A stretch of DNA of 41,989 bases from Acidobacteriaceae bacterium (GCA_003131315.1 PKUV01000041.1:59344-101332), one strand, 5' to 3'; positions 8,335 through 16,994 are shown, numbered from the stretch's first letter. Made by a program: numbers and translations. The notes: a model not told the origin generated them from the letters alone.

Positions 8335-9543
8335 TTACTTGGTGGTGGCCAGGGCAGTCTGCAGGAAGCGCGCGACTTCATTCACGACCCGCCCCTGTTG
8401 ATCGGCGGTGAGATTCGGAAACATGGGTAGAGAAACAATTTCGCTCGCGACTTTCTCCGTCACTGGGAAGTCTCCCACTTTATATCCCAGGGATTCATAA
8501 GCCCGTTGACGGTGCAACGGAATCGGATAGTGAATACCGGTGCCGATTCCGGATTTCCCCAGATGCGCCATCATGCCTTCGCGATCCTCGGTCCGCACGA
8601 CATACAGATGATAGACGGCGCGGGACCATGAGGGTTCATAAGGCGTCCGGACTCCTCCTTCGGAAGCCGCAAACAGACGGTTGTACTCCGCCGCCCTTTC
8701 CCGCCGTTTCGCATTCCACCCGGCCAGGTGTTTCAATTTCACGCTCAGGATTCCGGCCTGGATCGAATCGAGACGGCCGTTGTATCCCTCGATATCGTGG
8801 TAATACTTTTTCGCCTGGCCATGATCCCGGATCATTTTGCAGGTATCCGCCAGCCGCGCGTCATTCGTGGTGATCGCGCCACCTTCGCCACAAGCTCCCA
8901 GATTTTTCCCGGGATAAAAGCTGAAGGCGCCCGCGCGTCCCATCGAACCCGCCTGAAACCAGCGGTTCTGTTTGCGCGAGAAATATTCGGCTCCGTGCGC
9001 CTGGCACGCGTCTTCCACCACCAGCAGCCGATACTGCTCTGCCAGTTCCAGAATCGCATCCATATCCGCCATCTGGCCATAGAGGTGCACCGGAACAATG
9101 GCCGTTACCGGCCGCTTGCTCCTCTTGCTGATGAGCTTGCCTTCCTCTGACACCGTGCAATGCGATTCCAGATACTCGCGCAGCTTCGTGGCATCCATAT
9201 TGTAGGTGCGCTCGTCGATGTCGACGAACTCCGGCAGTGCTCCCGCCTGCGAGATGGCTTCGGTCGTGGCAATGAACGTGTTCGGAACCGTTACCACCAC
9301 GTCGCCCTTTTTCACACCGGCTGCCATCAGCGCGAAACGGAGAGCATCCGTACCGCTGTTGACTGCGACCGCACGTTCGGTGTGGCAAAACGCGGCAAAC
9401 TCTTTTTCAAAAGTCTCTACCATCGGACCGCCAATGAAGCCCGCGGTACGAATTACCTGCTGAAAAACCGCAGTCAGCTCCTGTTCGAGCTCGACATGCG
9501 GTGTGACCAGATCAAGAAAAGGAATATTTTGCGAATGATTCAC
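8335..9543 (-). CDS. DegT/DnrJ/EryC1/StrS sugar-nucleotide aminotransferase (WbpE-like)
   Basis: 402 residues, normal length. It starts at a GTG (9541-9543) whose GTGA overlaps the TGA of the acetyltransferase gene. PLP-dependent fold type I: NSGTDALRFAL (cofactor phosphate), VVEDACQAHGA (Asp contacting the pyridine nitrogen), and SFYPGKNLGACGEGG, with Lys forming the internal aldimine. These enzymes aminate keto-sugars on nucleotide carriers using glutamate. Flanked by an acetyltransferase and, further upstream, a Gfo/Idh/MocA dehydrogenase, it fits the WbpB-WbpE-WbpD route to UDP-2,3-diacetamido-2,3-dideoxy-glucuronic acid: oxidation at C3, amination, acetylation. The exact sugar is inferred from context. 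Confidence 0.92.
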   Translation of the reverse strand: MNHSQNIPFLDLVTPHVELEQELTAVFQQVIRTAGFIGGPMVETFEKEFAAFCHTERAVAVNSGTDALRFALMAAGVKKGDVVVTVPNTFIATTEAISQAGALPEFVDIDERTYNMDATKLREYLESHCTVSEEGKLISKRSKRPVTAIVPVHLYGQMADMDAILELAEQYRLLVVEDACQAHGAEYFSRKQNRWFQAGSMGRAGAFSFYPGKNLGACGEGGAITTNDARLADTCKMIRDHGQAKKYYHDIEGYNGRLDSIQAGILSVKLKHLAGWNAKRRERAAEYNRLFAASEGGVRTPYEPSWSRAVYHLYVVRTEDREGMMAHLGKSGIGTGIHYPIPLHRQRAYESLGYKVGDFPVTEKVASEIVSLPMFPNLTADQQGRVVNEVARFLQTALATTK

Positions 9544-10052
9544 TGAGCGACCTCCGTTCCAATTTGACGCAGAATTCTTGCTGGATTGCCGGCCACAACG
9601 GTGTTGGCCGGAACATCTTTGGTGACCACGGCGCCCGCCCCCACAATGGCGTTCTCTCCGATGCAGGTATTGGCGAGGATGGTCGCGCCGGAGCCGATCG
9701 AGGCTCCCTTTTTCACTACCGTCCGTTCCACATGCCAGTCGGCTTCGGTCTGCAATCCACCCGTGGCCGTCGTCGCGCGCGGATACAAGTCGTTGATGAA
9801 CATCACGCCGTGACCGATGAACACGTTGTCTTCAATCGTCACCCCTTCGCAAATGAAGGTGTGGCTCGAGATCTTGCAGCGCTTGCCGACCGAAGCGTTC
9901 TTCTGAATTTCGACGAACGCGCCGATTTTTGTTTCATCGCCAATCTCACAGCCATAGAGATTGATGAACTTCGACAGTTTGACTCCTTCCCCGAGCTTTA
10001 CATCCGGGGCGATACTGAGAAATTGATCCATTTTCGGCAGACTCCTCTTCAT
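9540..10052 (-). CDS. Left-handed beta-helix sugar N-acetyltransferase (WbpD-like)
   Basis: 170 residues made mostly of hexapeptide repeats (IGDETKIGAFVEI, KISSHTFICEGVTIEDNVFIGHGVMFINDLYPRA, IGENAIVGAGAVVTKDVPANTVVAGNPARI), which fold as a left-handed beta-helix. The HGVMFINDLYPRA segment carries the catalytic-region His/Asn typical of WbpD/WlbB acetyltransferases that acetylate the 3-amino group of UDP-GlcNAc3NA. An internal ATG six codons in (MDQFLSIAPD) has a better-spaced AGGAG and may be the true start. The gene follows aceA by 55 nt and is coupled to the aminotransferase by a 4-nt overlap, which supports sequential action. Confidence 0.88.
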   Translation of the reverse strand: MKRSLPKMDQFLSIAPDVKLGEGVKLSKFINLYGCEIGDETKIGAFVEIQKNASVGKRCKISSHTFICEGVTIEDNVFIGHGVMFINDLYPRATTATGGLQTEADWHVERTVVKKGASIGSGATILANTCIGENAIVGAGAVVTKDVPANTVVAGNPARILRQIGTEVAQ

Positions 10053-10107
10053 CCTTTCGGCAGGTGTGGACTTACGCTGAGGGTGAATTTACCAGGCGAG
10101 AATTTCG

Positions 10108-11601
10108 CTATGCGGAGTGCGAAACGCGGTCGGCGGTGGGCCGAGTGGACGGTTCGGGTGCCTTCGAGTCGGGAGCGCCGGCGTCAGACAAGGCGTTTGC
10201 GGGCATAGACTTCGCGTGACCATTGCCATTCCCGTTGCCGTGCCCGTTCGCTTTCCCGTTCACTCTCTGAGTCGCGGTTGGACGGCCGGTGGTTGGACGG
10301 TCAGTGGTCGAACTCCCATTGGTGAACTGCTCGGCTTCGGTCGAGCCCCGCAAAGCGAGCGACGAACCCATGCCACCGACGATCGTCTGCTGCACCGCGT
10401 CGAAGTATCCTGTGCCCGCGAAGCGCTGATGCTTGACCGCCTCGTAGCCGAAATCCCGCTCGCGGCCGAATTCTTTTTCCTGCAGCCGGGAGTAAGCAGC
10501 CATGCCCTGTTCTTTGTAGCCTCGCGCCAGATCGAACATGGAGAGATTCAAGGCATGGAAACCGGCCAGGGTCACAAACTGAAACTTGTATCCCATCGCA
10601 CCCAGTTCGTTCTGGAACTTCGCGACCGCGCTCTCATCCAGATGTTTTCTCCAGTTAAAAGAGGGCGAGCAGTTGTACGCCATGATTTTGTTGGGATAGT
10701 GAGCCAGGACGGCTTCGGCAAACTTGCGCGCATCTTCAAGGTCCGGGGTCGACGTCTCACACCACACCAGATCGGCATAAGGAGCGTAGGCCAGGGCGCG
10801 CGCGATGGCCGATTCCAGGCCCTTGCGGATTACAAACAGTCCTTCTTCGTTGCGTTCTCCGGTCATGAATTCGTGGTCGTAAGAATCGGCATCGCTGGTC
10901 AGCAGACCCGCACTTTCGGCATCGGTACGAGCCATGATCAGGGTCGGAACACCCATGACATCCGCAGCCAACCGGGCCGCGACCAGTCTCTGCACAGCTT
11001 CCTTGGTGGGAACCAGAACCTTTCCGCCCAGGTGACCGCATTTCTTTGCCGATGACGACTGATCCTCAAAATGGACACAGGCGACGCCCGCCTCAATCAT
11101 TGCTTTCATGAGTTCGAACGAATTCAGGGTTCCGCCGAATCCGGTATCGCCGTCGGCGACCAGCGGAGCAAACCAGTGAATCTGTTTCTTTCCCTGCTCG
11201 TGGTCGATCTGGTCCGCACGAACCAGCGCCTGGTTGAGCCGCCCCGCAAGTTTCGGAACCGAATCCGACGGGTAGAGATTCAGGTCGGGATACATCTGGC
11301 CCGCTTCGTTCGCATCCGCCGCCGCTTGCCAACCGCTCACATAAATGGCTTGCAATCCCGCCTTCACCTGCTGCACCGCCTGGTTGCCGGTCATCGCCCC
11401 GAGGGCGGGCACATACGACTCGGAATGAAGCAGGTTCCAGAGCCGTTCCGCACCGAGGCGCGCCAGCGTGTGTTCGATCTGGATGGAGCCCTGCAGACGA
11501 ACCACATCTTGCGCGAGGTAGGGACGAACGACGTCGCTCCAGCGCGAGTCTGATTGCCATTCCAGTGTCATTTTTGAAGGGTCATTTGTCATCGTCATCA
11601 T
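10108..11601 (-). CDS. aceA: Isocitrate lyase
   Basis: 497 residues from the ATG at 11601, preceded by AGGAG at 7 nt; an ATG at 11622 is also in frame. It splits isocitrate to glyoxylate and succinate, the first step of the glyoxylate shunt. The active-site signature KKCGH with its catalytic Cys is present (about residue 190), as are FEDQ, a DGDTGFGG metal region and NCSPSFNW. The catalytic core ends near EAEQF; the last 70 or so residues are a low-complexity Thr/Pro/Gly/Asn/His-rich tail ([15 protein letters not shown]) that I do not expect in the family. No malate synthase lies in the window. The gene sits between the dehydrogenase and acetyltransferase of the polysaccharide cluster, on the same strand, which is unexpected. 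Confidence 0.95.
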   Translation of the reverse strand: MMTMTNDPSKMTLEWQSDSRWSDVVRPYLAQDVVRLQGSIQIEHTLARLGAERLWNLLHSESYVPALGAMTGNQAVQQVKAGLQAIYVSGWQAAADANEAGQMYPDLNLYPSDSVPKLAGRLNQALVRADQIDHEQGKKQIHWFAPLVADGDTGFGGTLNSFELMKAMIEAGVACVHFEDQSSSAKKCGHLGGKVLVPTKEAVQRLVAARLAADVMGVPTLIMARTDAESAGLLTSDADSYDHEFMTGERNEEGLFVIRKGLESAIARALAYAPYADLVWCETSTPDLEDARKFAEAVLAHYPNKIMAYNCSPSFNWRKHLDESAVAKFQNELGAMGYKFQFVTLAGFHALNLSMFDLARGYKEQGMAAYSRLQEKEFGRERDFGYEAVKHQRFAGTGYFDAVQQTIVGGMGSSLALRGSTEAEQFTNGSSTTDRPTTGRPTATQRVNGKANGHGNGNGNGHAKSMPANALSDAGAPDSKAPEPSTRPTADRVSHSA

Positions 11602-11694
11602 TGCCATTCTCCTGATTGCCAATCTCGCAACCCAGTCACTGCGGCAGTGCTGGCGCGATGGACCGTTGGTCTCGGCGTCCTTGATTTTGCCCTG

Positions 11695-11722
11695 AACGTT
11701 TTCCTAAACGTTTTCCTAAACG
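11695..11722. repeat. 12-nt tandem repeat over the stop of the dehydrogenase gene
   Basis: AACGTTTTCCTA occurs twice in tandem (11695-11706, 11707-11718) followed by a third partial AACG. The TAG of the dehydrogenase gene (minus strand, 11716-11718) lies in the second unit. The unit is four codons long, so slippage would move the stop without shifting the frame. Confidence 0.75.
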
Positions 11723-12723
11723 TAGACGAGCTCGCCGCGCTTGGCGAGCGATTTGGTCGCGGCTTCCAGCATGCGGACAACCTTCAGTCCCGTGCGGCCG
11801 TCGTTGAATGGCGCCTCGCTCTTCTTGATGCATTCCACGAAGTATCCGAGTTCCAGCTTGAGCGCCTCCACCTGTTCGACTTGCGGCGCCCACATGTCGC
11901 CCGAGCGGTAACTTACCAGCAGGTTGTACACACCTTCCTGGCTCTTCACATCCACACCCTTGTCGTAAATCTTCAGCTTCTCGTCGGCCTCAAGATCGTT
12001 CCAGACCAGCATTTTCTTTTCGCCGCCGATCAGCGTGGTTCGAACTTTGACCGGCGAAATCCAGTTCACGTTGACGTGCGCGATCATCTTGTCCGGATAA
12101 TAAGCGGTAATGAACGCAATATCCTCGTGCGCGTTGAGGTGCGCCTGCCCGGTGGCCGAGATGGCCTCCGCGTCTTTGTCCAGCAGGTGGTTCATGATCG
12201 AGAGGTCGTGCGGCGCGAGATCCCAAATCACGTTGCAATCATGCTGAAAAATCCCCAGGTTCACTCGGGTCGAATCGTAGTAATAGAGATTGCCGAGCGT
12301 CCCCTCCTTCAGCAGCTTCTGTATTTTGCGGACCGCGCCGGTAAACAGGAACGTATGGTCCACCATGATCTGGAGGTTTTTCTGCTCCGCGAGGTTGATC
12401 AGTTCTTCCGCTTGCGCTGCGTTGCTGGTAAACGGCTTCTCCACGAACACATGCTTGCCGTTTTCAAGCGCGGCCTTGGCCAGTTCATAGTGCGTCCACA
12501 CCGGGGTAATCACCGCGATGGCATCCACATCGGGCGACTTTACCAGTTCGTGGAAGTCGCTATGGACCGGGATCCCGGGATGCGCCGCCTGTATGCGCTT
12601 GCGGGCAGCGGGAGTCTGATCGCAGATCCCGGCGACCTGGCAACCTTCCAGGGCGCGCAGATTGCGCACGATATTCGGCCCCCAATAGCCGTAACCGATA
12701 ACACCAAACCTAAGCATAGACAT
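11716..12723 (-). CDS. Gfo/Idh/MocA oxidoreductase (WbpB-like UDP-sugar 3-dehydrogenase)
   Basis: 335 residues. Rossmann NAD(P) loop at the N-terminus (FGVIGYGYWGPNIVRNL), the family's EKPF motif near residue 95 (GKHVFVEKPFTSN) and a C-terminal alpha/beta domain with DLAPHDLSIMNHLL, whose His/Asp region is the usual catalytic site. The start is either of two ATGs two codons apart (12723 or 12717); AAGGTG is better spaced for the second. In WbpB systems this enzyme oxidises C3 of UDP-GlcNAcA. The matching aminotransferase and acetyltransferase are downstream beyond aceA, which suggests an original contiguous set. It is the first gene of the cluster in the direction of transcription. Confidence 0.87.
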   Translation of the reverse strand: MSMLRFGVIGYGYWGPNIVRNLRALEGCQVAGICDQTPAARKRIQAAHPGIPVHSDFHELVKSPDVDAIAVITPVWTHYELAKAALENGKHVFVEKPFTSNAAQAEELINLAEQKNLQIMVDHTFLFTGAVRKIQKLLKEGTLGNLYYYDSTRVNLGIFQHDCNVIWDLAPHDLSIMNHLLDKDAEAISATGQAHLNAHEDIAFITAYYPDKMIAHVNVNWISPVKVRTTLIGGEKKMLVWNDLEADEKLKIYDKGVDVKSQEGVYNLLVSYRSGDMWAPQVEQVEALKLELGYFVECIKKSEAPFNDGRTGLKVVRMLEAATKSLAKRGELVYV

Positions 12724-12885
12724 TCACCTTATAAGACTGCTGGTTATGCGACTGTTTGTCGTTGGCAGAGAATTTCGCATGGTCTAAGGAACTGCCTACA
12801 GCAACGACGATCGAGAAAGAGCACCGATAAATTGGGCCTAGTGCCGCGACCGCGTGATTGTTACTGCTGTCGATCCAAGCTTGCT

Positions 12886-12953
12886 GGTGGAGAGCCGGGC
12901 GTCCCCGCCCGGCCGCCATACTGCTGGACGGGCGAGGCGCCCGTCGCTCCACC
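12886..12953. repeat. Palindromic intergenic repeat, GGTGGAG...CTCCACC family
   Basis: A 68-bp imperfect palindrome bounded by GGTGGAG and CTCCACC, with inner arms GCCGGGCG and GGACGGGCGAGGCGCCCGTCG. A second copy in the opposite orientation lies at 22745-22801 and a truncated one at the window start. Flanking GCTTGCT is shared with the 22.7-kb copy. It fills part of the 243-nt gap between aroB and the dehydrogenase gene; I see no gene in that gap. Confidence 0.85.
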
Positions 12954-12966
12954 GGATGTCACGGTA

Positions 12967-14061
12967 CTAATTTCGCGCCAGCTTCCGAATCTCATCCACT
13001 GCCGAGCGGACGATTGCTTCCGGCACGTCGCTCGTGATCTCAACCTTACCGATCTCCCGCGGCAGAATGAAGTGCACCACTCCTTGCCGCGTCTTTTTGT
13101 CGGTACGCAACCGCTTCAGGATGCTCGCGGTCTGCAACTGCATGCGTGGCAGCCTGCCAAAGCCAAGAACCGAGTTCGTAATGCGTCCCGCCGTCACACT
13201 ATCCAATTTGCCCGTGGAGAGTGCGATGTGCGTAGCCGCGATCATGCCCCACGCCACGGCCTCTCCGTGGAGCAACTGCGTATAGCGGGTCTCCGCCTCA
13301 AGCGCGTGTCCGATCGTGTGGCCGAGGTTGAGCACTTGCCGCAAACCGCCTTCGCGCTCGTCGGCACTCACCACCGACGCCTTCAAGCGCACGGAATCGG
13401 CAATCACTTTCTCAACCACAACTGGGTCGCGATCCAGAATCTCGCGGCGCCGGTCTTCAAACAGCTTGAACAGTCCCGGGTCTCCGATGATGCCGCACTT
13501 CAGCGACTCGTACAGGCCAGCGCAGTATTCGCGCGAAGGAAGCGTCTCCAGAACGGCGGGATCGACCAGCACCGCGCGTGGCTGGTGGAACGTCCCCAGC
13601 AGATTCTTCCCCGACACGAGGTTCACGCCCGTTTTCCCACCGATCGCCGCATCCACCTGCGCCAAGACGGTCGTCGGCACCTGGATGACATCCACTCCCC
13701 GCATATAGATCGAGGCCAGGAACCCAGTCACGTCGCCGACTACGCCGCCGCCGAGCGCAATCAGCGTTACCCCGCGATCTGCTCCCTGCTTTACGAGCTT
13801 CTCCGCTAGCTTCTCCAGTGTCGTAAGACGTTTCGAGCGTTCGCCATCGGGCATTTCGAGGAGGTCTGTTTCGACCCCCGAGGCCGACAGCGATTTCAGC
13901 AGGACTTTTGCCCAGCGCCGCCGTACGGGCGGGACGGTGACCACAAACGCGCGGCGGTTCTCAAGAATTTTGCCGAGGCATTCTCCGGCCCTGGTAAGCA
14001 GGCCGCTTCCGATGAGCACTTCATAGGAGCGCGACGGCGTGGCGACTGGAATGCTAATCAT
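12967..14061 (-). CDS. aroB: 3-dehydroquinate synthase
   Basis: 364 residues, normal for the family. The enzyme turns DAHP into 3-dehydroquinate, the second step of the shikimate pathway, using NAD and a divalent metal, in the cytoplasm. Visible signatures: DGERSKRLTTLEKL, ALGGGVVGDVTGFLAS (NAD-binding glycine loop), QVPTTVLAQVDAAIGGKTGVN, the metal ligands in YESLKCGII, NLGHTIGHALE and HGEAVAWGM. The ATG at 14059-14061 abuts a 12-bp palindrome (ATGAATATTCAT, 14060-14071); no strong ribosome binding site is seen. The upstream MITE-like repeat separates it from the TerC gene. Confidence 0.97.
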   Translation of the reverse strand: MISIPVATPSRSYEVLIGSGLLTRAGECLGKILENRRAFVVTVPPVRRRWAKVLLKSLSASGVETDLLEMPDGERSKRLTTLEKLAEKLVKQGADRGVTLIALGGGVVGDVTGFLASIYMRGVDVIQVPTTVLAQVDAAIGGKTGVNLVSGKNLLGTFHQPRAVLVDPAVLETLPSREYCAGLYESLKCGIIGDPGLFKLFEDRRREILDRDPVVVEKVIADSVRLKASVVSADEREGGLRQVLNLGHTIGHALEAETRYTQLLHGEAVAWGMIAATHIALSTGKLDSVTAGRITNSVLGFGRLPRMQLQTASILKRLRTDKKTRQGVVHFILPREIGKVEITSDVPEAIVRSAVDEIRKLARN

Positions 14062-14081
14062 GAATATTCATCATAGCGCAC

Positions 14082-14265
14082 GTGTAGCGCGGACACTCTT
14101 GTCCGCGAAAAGCGTGCACTATACAGAACGTCCGGCTTGCCTGAAGTGGCGGAGCGGCCTTCGACCCCTGGCGCTGAATGGCGGCGTGGGAATGGGCAAG
14201 ACGCACCCGATGCAGGCGACGGACACCGCAGGAACCGTCCGCGGACAAGAGTGTCCGCGCCACAC
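14082..14265. repeat. 184-bp MITE-like element with 26-bp inverted repeats
   Basis: The arms 14082-14107 and 14240-14265 are reverse complements with a single mismatch in 26 bp. Each arm is itself palindromic around CGCGGACA-AGAG-TGTCCGCG. The 130-bp centre has no convincing gene. No clear target-site duplication flanks the arms. The element fills the gap between terC and aroB, ending 5 nt from the terC stop. Confidence 0.85.
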
Positions 14266-14270
14266 GCCCG

Positions 14271-15182
14271 CTAATCGAGCGCTTTCTTCTGTGGATTCAG
14301 CAGCGAGGCAAAGATGGAAGCTCCCAAAACAAAGAGCACGATCGTCAGTGCCCATCCGGTTGGAATGTACACGTAGTGCGACCCCAGCATTTTGAGCCCG
14401 ATAAAAATCAGCACCACCGACAGTCCGTAATGCAGGTAGTGAAACAGGTCCATCATTCCCGCCAGCGCAAAGTACATCGAGCGCAGGCCGAGAATGGCGA
14501 ACACATTCGACGTATAGACAATAAAGGCGTTCAGCGTGATGGCGAGCACCGCCGGGATCGAATCCACCGCAAAAAGAATGTCGCTGGTCTCGACGACCAG
14601 TAGCACCACCAGCAACGGAGTAGCGTAAAGCCCGTTCCTTCGCGTAAAGAACTGCCCCCCCACATATTCTTTCGTGACCGGGAAAGCTCGGCGGAAGAGG
14701 CGAAGAACAAAGTTTTTCTCGGGATAGATTTCCGTTTCGCCCTGCCGTAGCAGCTTGAGTCCCGAATAAACGAGCAAAGCGCCGAATGCGTAAGTGATCC
14801 AACTGAAGCGGCGGATCAGGCCCACGCCCGCCAAGATGAATGCACCCCGCATGAGCAGCGCCCCGAGAATTCCCCAGAACAGCACCTTGTGCTGGTACTG
14901 GTCGGGCACCTTGAAATAGCGGAAGATGACCAGAAATACGAACAGGTTGTCGACGCTGAGCGACAGTTCGATGACATAGCCGGTCACGAACTGGAGCGCC
15001 TGCGCCCGTCCGTGCCAGAACAACACCAGCACCGCAAACGCGGCCGCCAGCGCGATCCAGACTCCCGACCAGGCAAGCGCTTCGCGAAAGCCGACGCGGT
15101 GGGAGCGGCGATTCAGCACGCCCAGGTCGAGCGTCAGCATCGCCACCACAAAAAGGTTGAAAAGAATCCAGAAGACGAGCAC
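14271..15182 (-). CDS. TerC/Alx family integral membrane protein
   Basis: 303 residues with about eight hydrophobic segments spread along the chain. The family's two acidic membrane motifs are present: ELSLSVDNLFVF (about 73-84) and VETSDILFAVDSIPA (about 200-214), in which the Asp residues are thought to form the metal pathway. TerC/Alx/YkoY proteins export Mn2+ or work with secretion of metalloenzymes and tellurite resistance. The start is a GTG at 15182 without an obvious ribosome binding site. No yybP-ykoY riboswitch is visible upstream; that gap is instead taken by the heptad-repeat hairpin. Confidence 0.92.
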   Translation of the reverse strand: MLVFWILFNLFVVAMLTLDLGVLNRRSHRVGFREALAWSGVWIALAAAFAVLVLFWHGRAQALQFVTGYVIELSLSVDNLFVFLVIFRYFKVPDQYQHKVLFWGILGALLMRGAFILAGVGLIRRFSWITYAFGALLVYSGLKLLRQGETEIYPEKNFVLRLFRRAFPVTKEYVGGQFFTRRNGLYATPLLVVLLVVETSDILFAVDSIPAVLAITLNAFIVYTSNVFAILGLRSMYFALAGMMDLFHYLHYGLSVVLIFIGLKMLGSHYVYIPTGWALTIVLFVLGASIFASLLNPQKKALD

Positions 15183-15199
15183 AGGGAATCTTACGACGG

Positions 15200-15309
15200 C
15201 AGGTCTCAGGTGTCAGGTCTCAGGTCTCAGGAAAACCTGCTTTCTCTCTTGGCGGTGGGTGGTCTGCCGACAAGTAAGGTTTTCCTAAGACCTAAGACCT
15301 GACACCTGC
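15200..15309. repeat. Heptad-repeat inverted-repeat element A
   Basis: The left arm (15200-15237) is built from tandem CAGGTCT/CAGGTGT heptads ending in AGGAAAACC, and the right arm (15278-15308) is its near reverse complement (GGTTTTCCTAAGACCTAAGAC and on). It would form a hairpin of about 30 bp with a 40-nt loop. It fills the space between the M28 peptidase stop and the terC start. A sister copy is at 16874-16990. Confidence 0.85.
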
Positions 15310-15310
15310 T

Positions 15311-16810
15311 CTACTGCTCTCTCCCTCGCTTTCCATTCGCCCATTCATCCCACATGCCCATGTCCTTCAACTCCTGGTCGAGATGGGTTTCATGCAAGGT
15401 CTGCTCGATCTGGGCGCGGTTCAGGCGCGAGCCGATGCGGTCGGCTGCATTCGCCAGCGCAAAGGTGAGTTCCGCCGCTTCGGCAACATTCTTCTTGAGC
15501 TGCGGGAAATCTACTTTGTCGAACGTGTCGGTGGTCGCGTGATAATTCTCCAGATAATTCGCTTCCGCCTGGTCGGCGACAAACGTAGGCACGCCTTCGA
15601 GCATGAAGTCGAAGTGATCCGTGCCTGACTCGGCCGTCGCAACCGCTTTGGCAGCGCCGAATTGCTCCAAAGGCGCCAATATCGACTGCGCCGCCGGAAT
15701 GACGTCTTTGCGCCCGCCGGTTGAGAACGCGGTAGTTTTTCCGGTGCCGGAATCAAAGATGACTACGCCCACCGCCTTGTCGAGCTCGTTGCGATGCGCC
15801 GTCGCGTACGCCCGCGAACCGATCAATCCTTCCTCCTCGCCCGAAAACAGGACGAAGCGTATCGATCGCCGCGGCTTCAGACCCGACGCCTTGATCGCAC
15901 GCAGCGCATCAATCACCAATGCGGCATTGCACCCGTTGTCAAGGGCGCCCGTTCCCAGTTCCCAGGAATCCAGGTGCGCGCCAAGCACGACGAACTCGTC
16001 GGGCTTCTCGCTGCCTCGAATTTCCGCCACCACGTTCCGCGTCTTGATCGTGGGGCCAATTTTGTTGGGAATCGAAAGATTGGCCCACACAGGATTTGCC
16101 GATGCCAGCAGGCGGGCGATCCGCTCCCCATCTTCGCGCGCCACCACCAACTGCGGCACCGCATCAATCTCGCCCGCTACGGAATTCGTATGACGGTAAA
16201 GGATCCCGTGCTCGCGCGTTGCCATAAACGCGATGGCCGCGGCCTTCCCTTTCACCGCCAGCGCAATCACCGCGGGCGCCCGCTCGTATTCACCGAATAG
16301 ATCGTCCCAGCTCGCCAGCACCTTGGTGTGCACCAGCACGATTCTTCCCGCAACATCCCCCACCTTGGCAAACTCGGCAGCCGAACCCTCTCCCACATCC
16401 ACGATGGGCACATGCTTCGCAGCAGCCAGCGCCGGAGCCCACGCGACGGATACGGCGTGGACAGGAAAAGTAGTTCCGGAATACAGCGACGCCATCATCT
16501 CGGTCGCGCCTTCCGCCCACGAATGCTGGATCGTGAACTCTTCGGTGTGCACGCCTTCGGCGCCGGCCTCTTTGAACGCCGCCACGCCCCAGTCCACTGC
16601 GCGCTGGAAGGCCGGGGTGCCGGGAACACGTCCGCCAATCTCATCGCTCAATCGGCGAAGATTCGTTTCAAGGGAAGAAGGCTTGAGCGCTTCCGCAATC
16701 AGACGATCCGCGATTTCTCGATCCGAATCACGATCGGCCGCAAAAGCTGTTACGCAAAAAGCTGCAAGAAAAAAGAGACTGAACCCCAACCACCCGAATC
16801 TGCTGGTCAT
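15311..16810 (-). CDS. Secreted M28 family metallopeptidase
   Basis: 499 residues. A signal peptide is visible (basic MTSR, hydrophobic core, cleavage near AFAAD at 24-26), so export is expected. The catalytic zinc-binding pattern of M28 aminopeptidases is complete: H279 and D281 in GAHLDSW, bridging D291 in GALDNG, the EEE at about 325-327 in SGEEEGLIGS, D353 in IFDSG and a His in NYHATTDT near 436. A PA domain-like insert lies at about 110-230. The family removes N-terminal residues from peptides (aminopeptidase or carboxypeptidase Q-like), here probably for periplasmic peptide use. It stands between two heptad-repeat elements and is probably transcribed alone. Confidence 0.93.
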   Translation of the reverse strand: MTSRFGWLGFSLFFLAAFCVTAFAADRDSDREIADRLIAEALKPSSLETNLRRLSDEIGGRVPGTPAFQRAVDWGVAAFKEAGAEGVHTEEFTIQHSWAEGATEMMASLYSGTTFPVHAVSVAWAPALAAAKHVPIVDVGEGSAAEFAKVGDVAGRIVLVHTKVLASWDDLFGEYERAPAVIALAVKGKAAAIAFMATREHGILYRHTNSVAGEIDAVPQLVVAREDGERIARLLASANPVWANLSIPNKIGPTIKTRNVVAEIRGSEKPDEFVVLGAHLDSWELGTGALDNGCNAALVIDALRAIKASGLKPRRSIRFVLFSGEEEGLIGSRAYATAHRNELDKAVGVVIFDSGTGKTTAFSTGGRKDVIPAAQSILAPLEQFGAAKAVATAESGTDHFDFMLEGVPTFVADQAEANYLENYHATTDTFDKVDFPQLKKNVAEAAELTFALANAADRIGSRLNRAQIEQTLHETHLDQELKDMGMWDEWANGKRGREQ

Positions 16811-16873
16811 AGCGGAGCATTAGAAATGAATTTGCGGAAAAACGAAAGAGGGCAAGTCGCAAACGTCGAGAAT

Positions 16874-16990
16874 CAGGTGTCAGGTGTCAGGTCTCAGGTC
16901 TCAGGAAAACCCAAGCCATCGGCAGCCAACTCACAGCCAAGAGCGACAGCAGGTTTTCCTGAGACCTGAGACCTGACAACTGAGACCTGC
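16874..16990. repeat. Heptad-repeat inverted-repeat element B
   Basis: The left arm (16874-16910) consists of CAGGTGT, CAGGTGT, CAGGTCT, CAGGTCT and CAGGAAAAC; the right arm (16951-16989) carries GGTTTTCCTGAGACCTGAGA with further heptads. The arms pair over roughly 30 bp. It ends 4 nt from the permease stop, so it could act as a terminator or mRNA 3' end hairpin for the ABC operon. Same family as 15200-15309. Confidence 0.85.
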
Positions 16991-16994
16991 TGCC

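Noticed and set aside
11647-13809. Plus-strand open frame of 720 codons antisense to aroB and the dehydrogenase gene
   Set aside because: The minus strand encodes two clear enzymes across it; the antisense product resembles no family and is His/Arg-rich, as expected of a high-G+C shadow frame.
15196-16991. Possible CRISPR array in the heptad repeats
   Set aside because: Units are 7 nt without spacers and arms are complementary; no cas genes are present.
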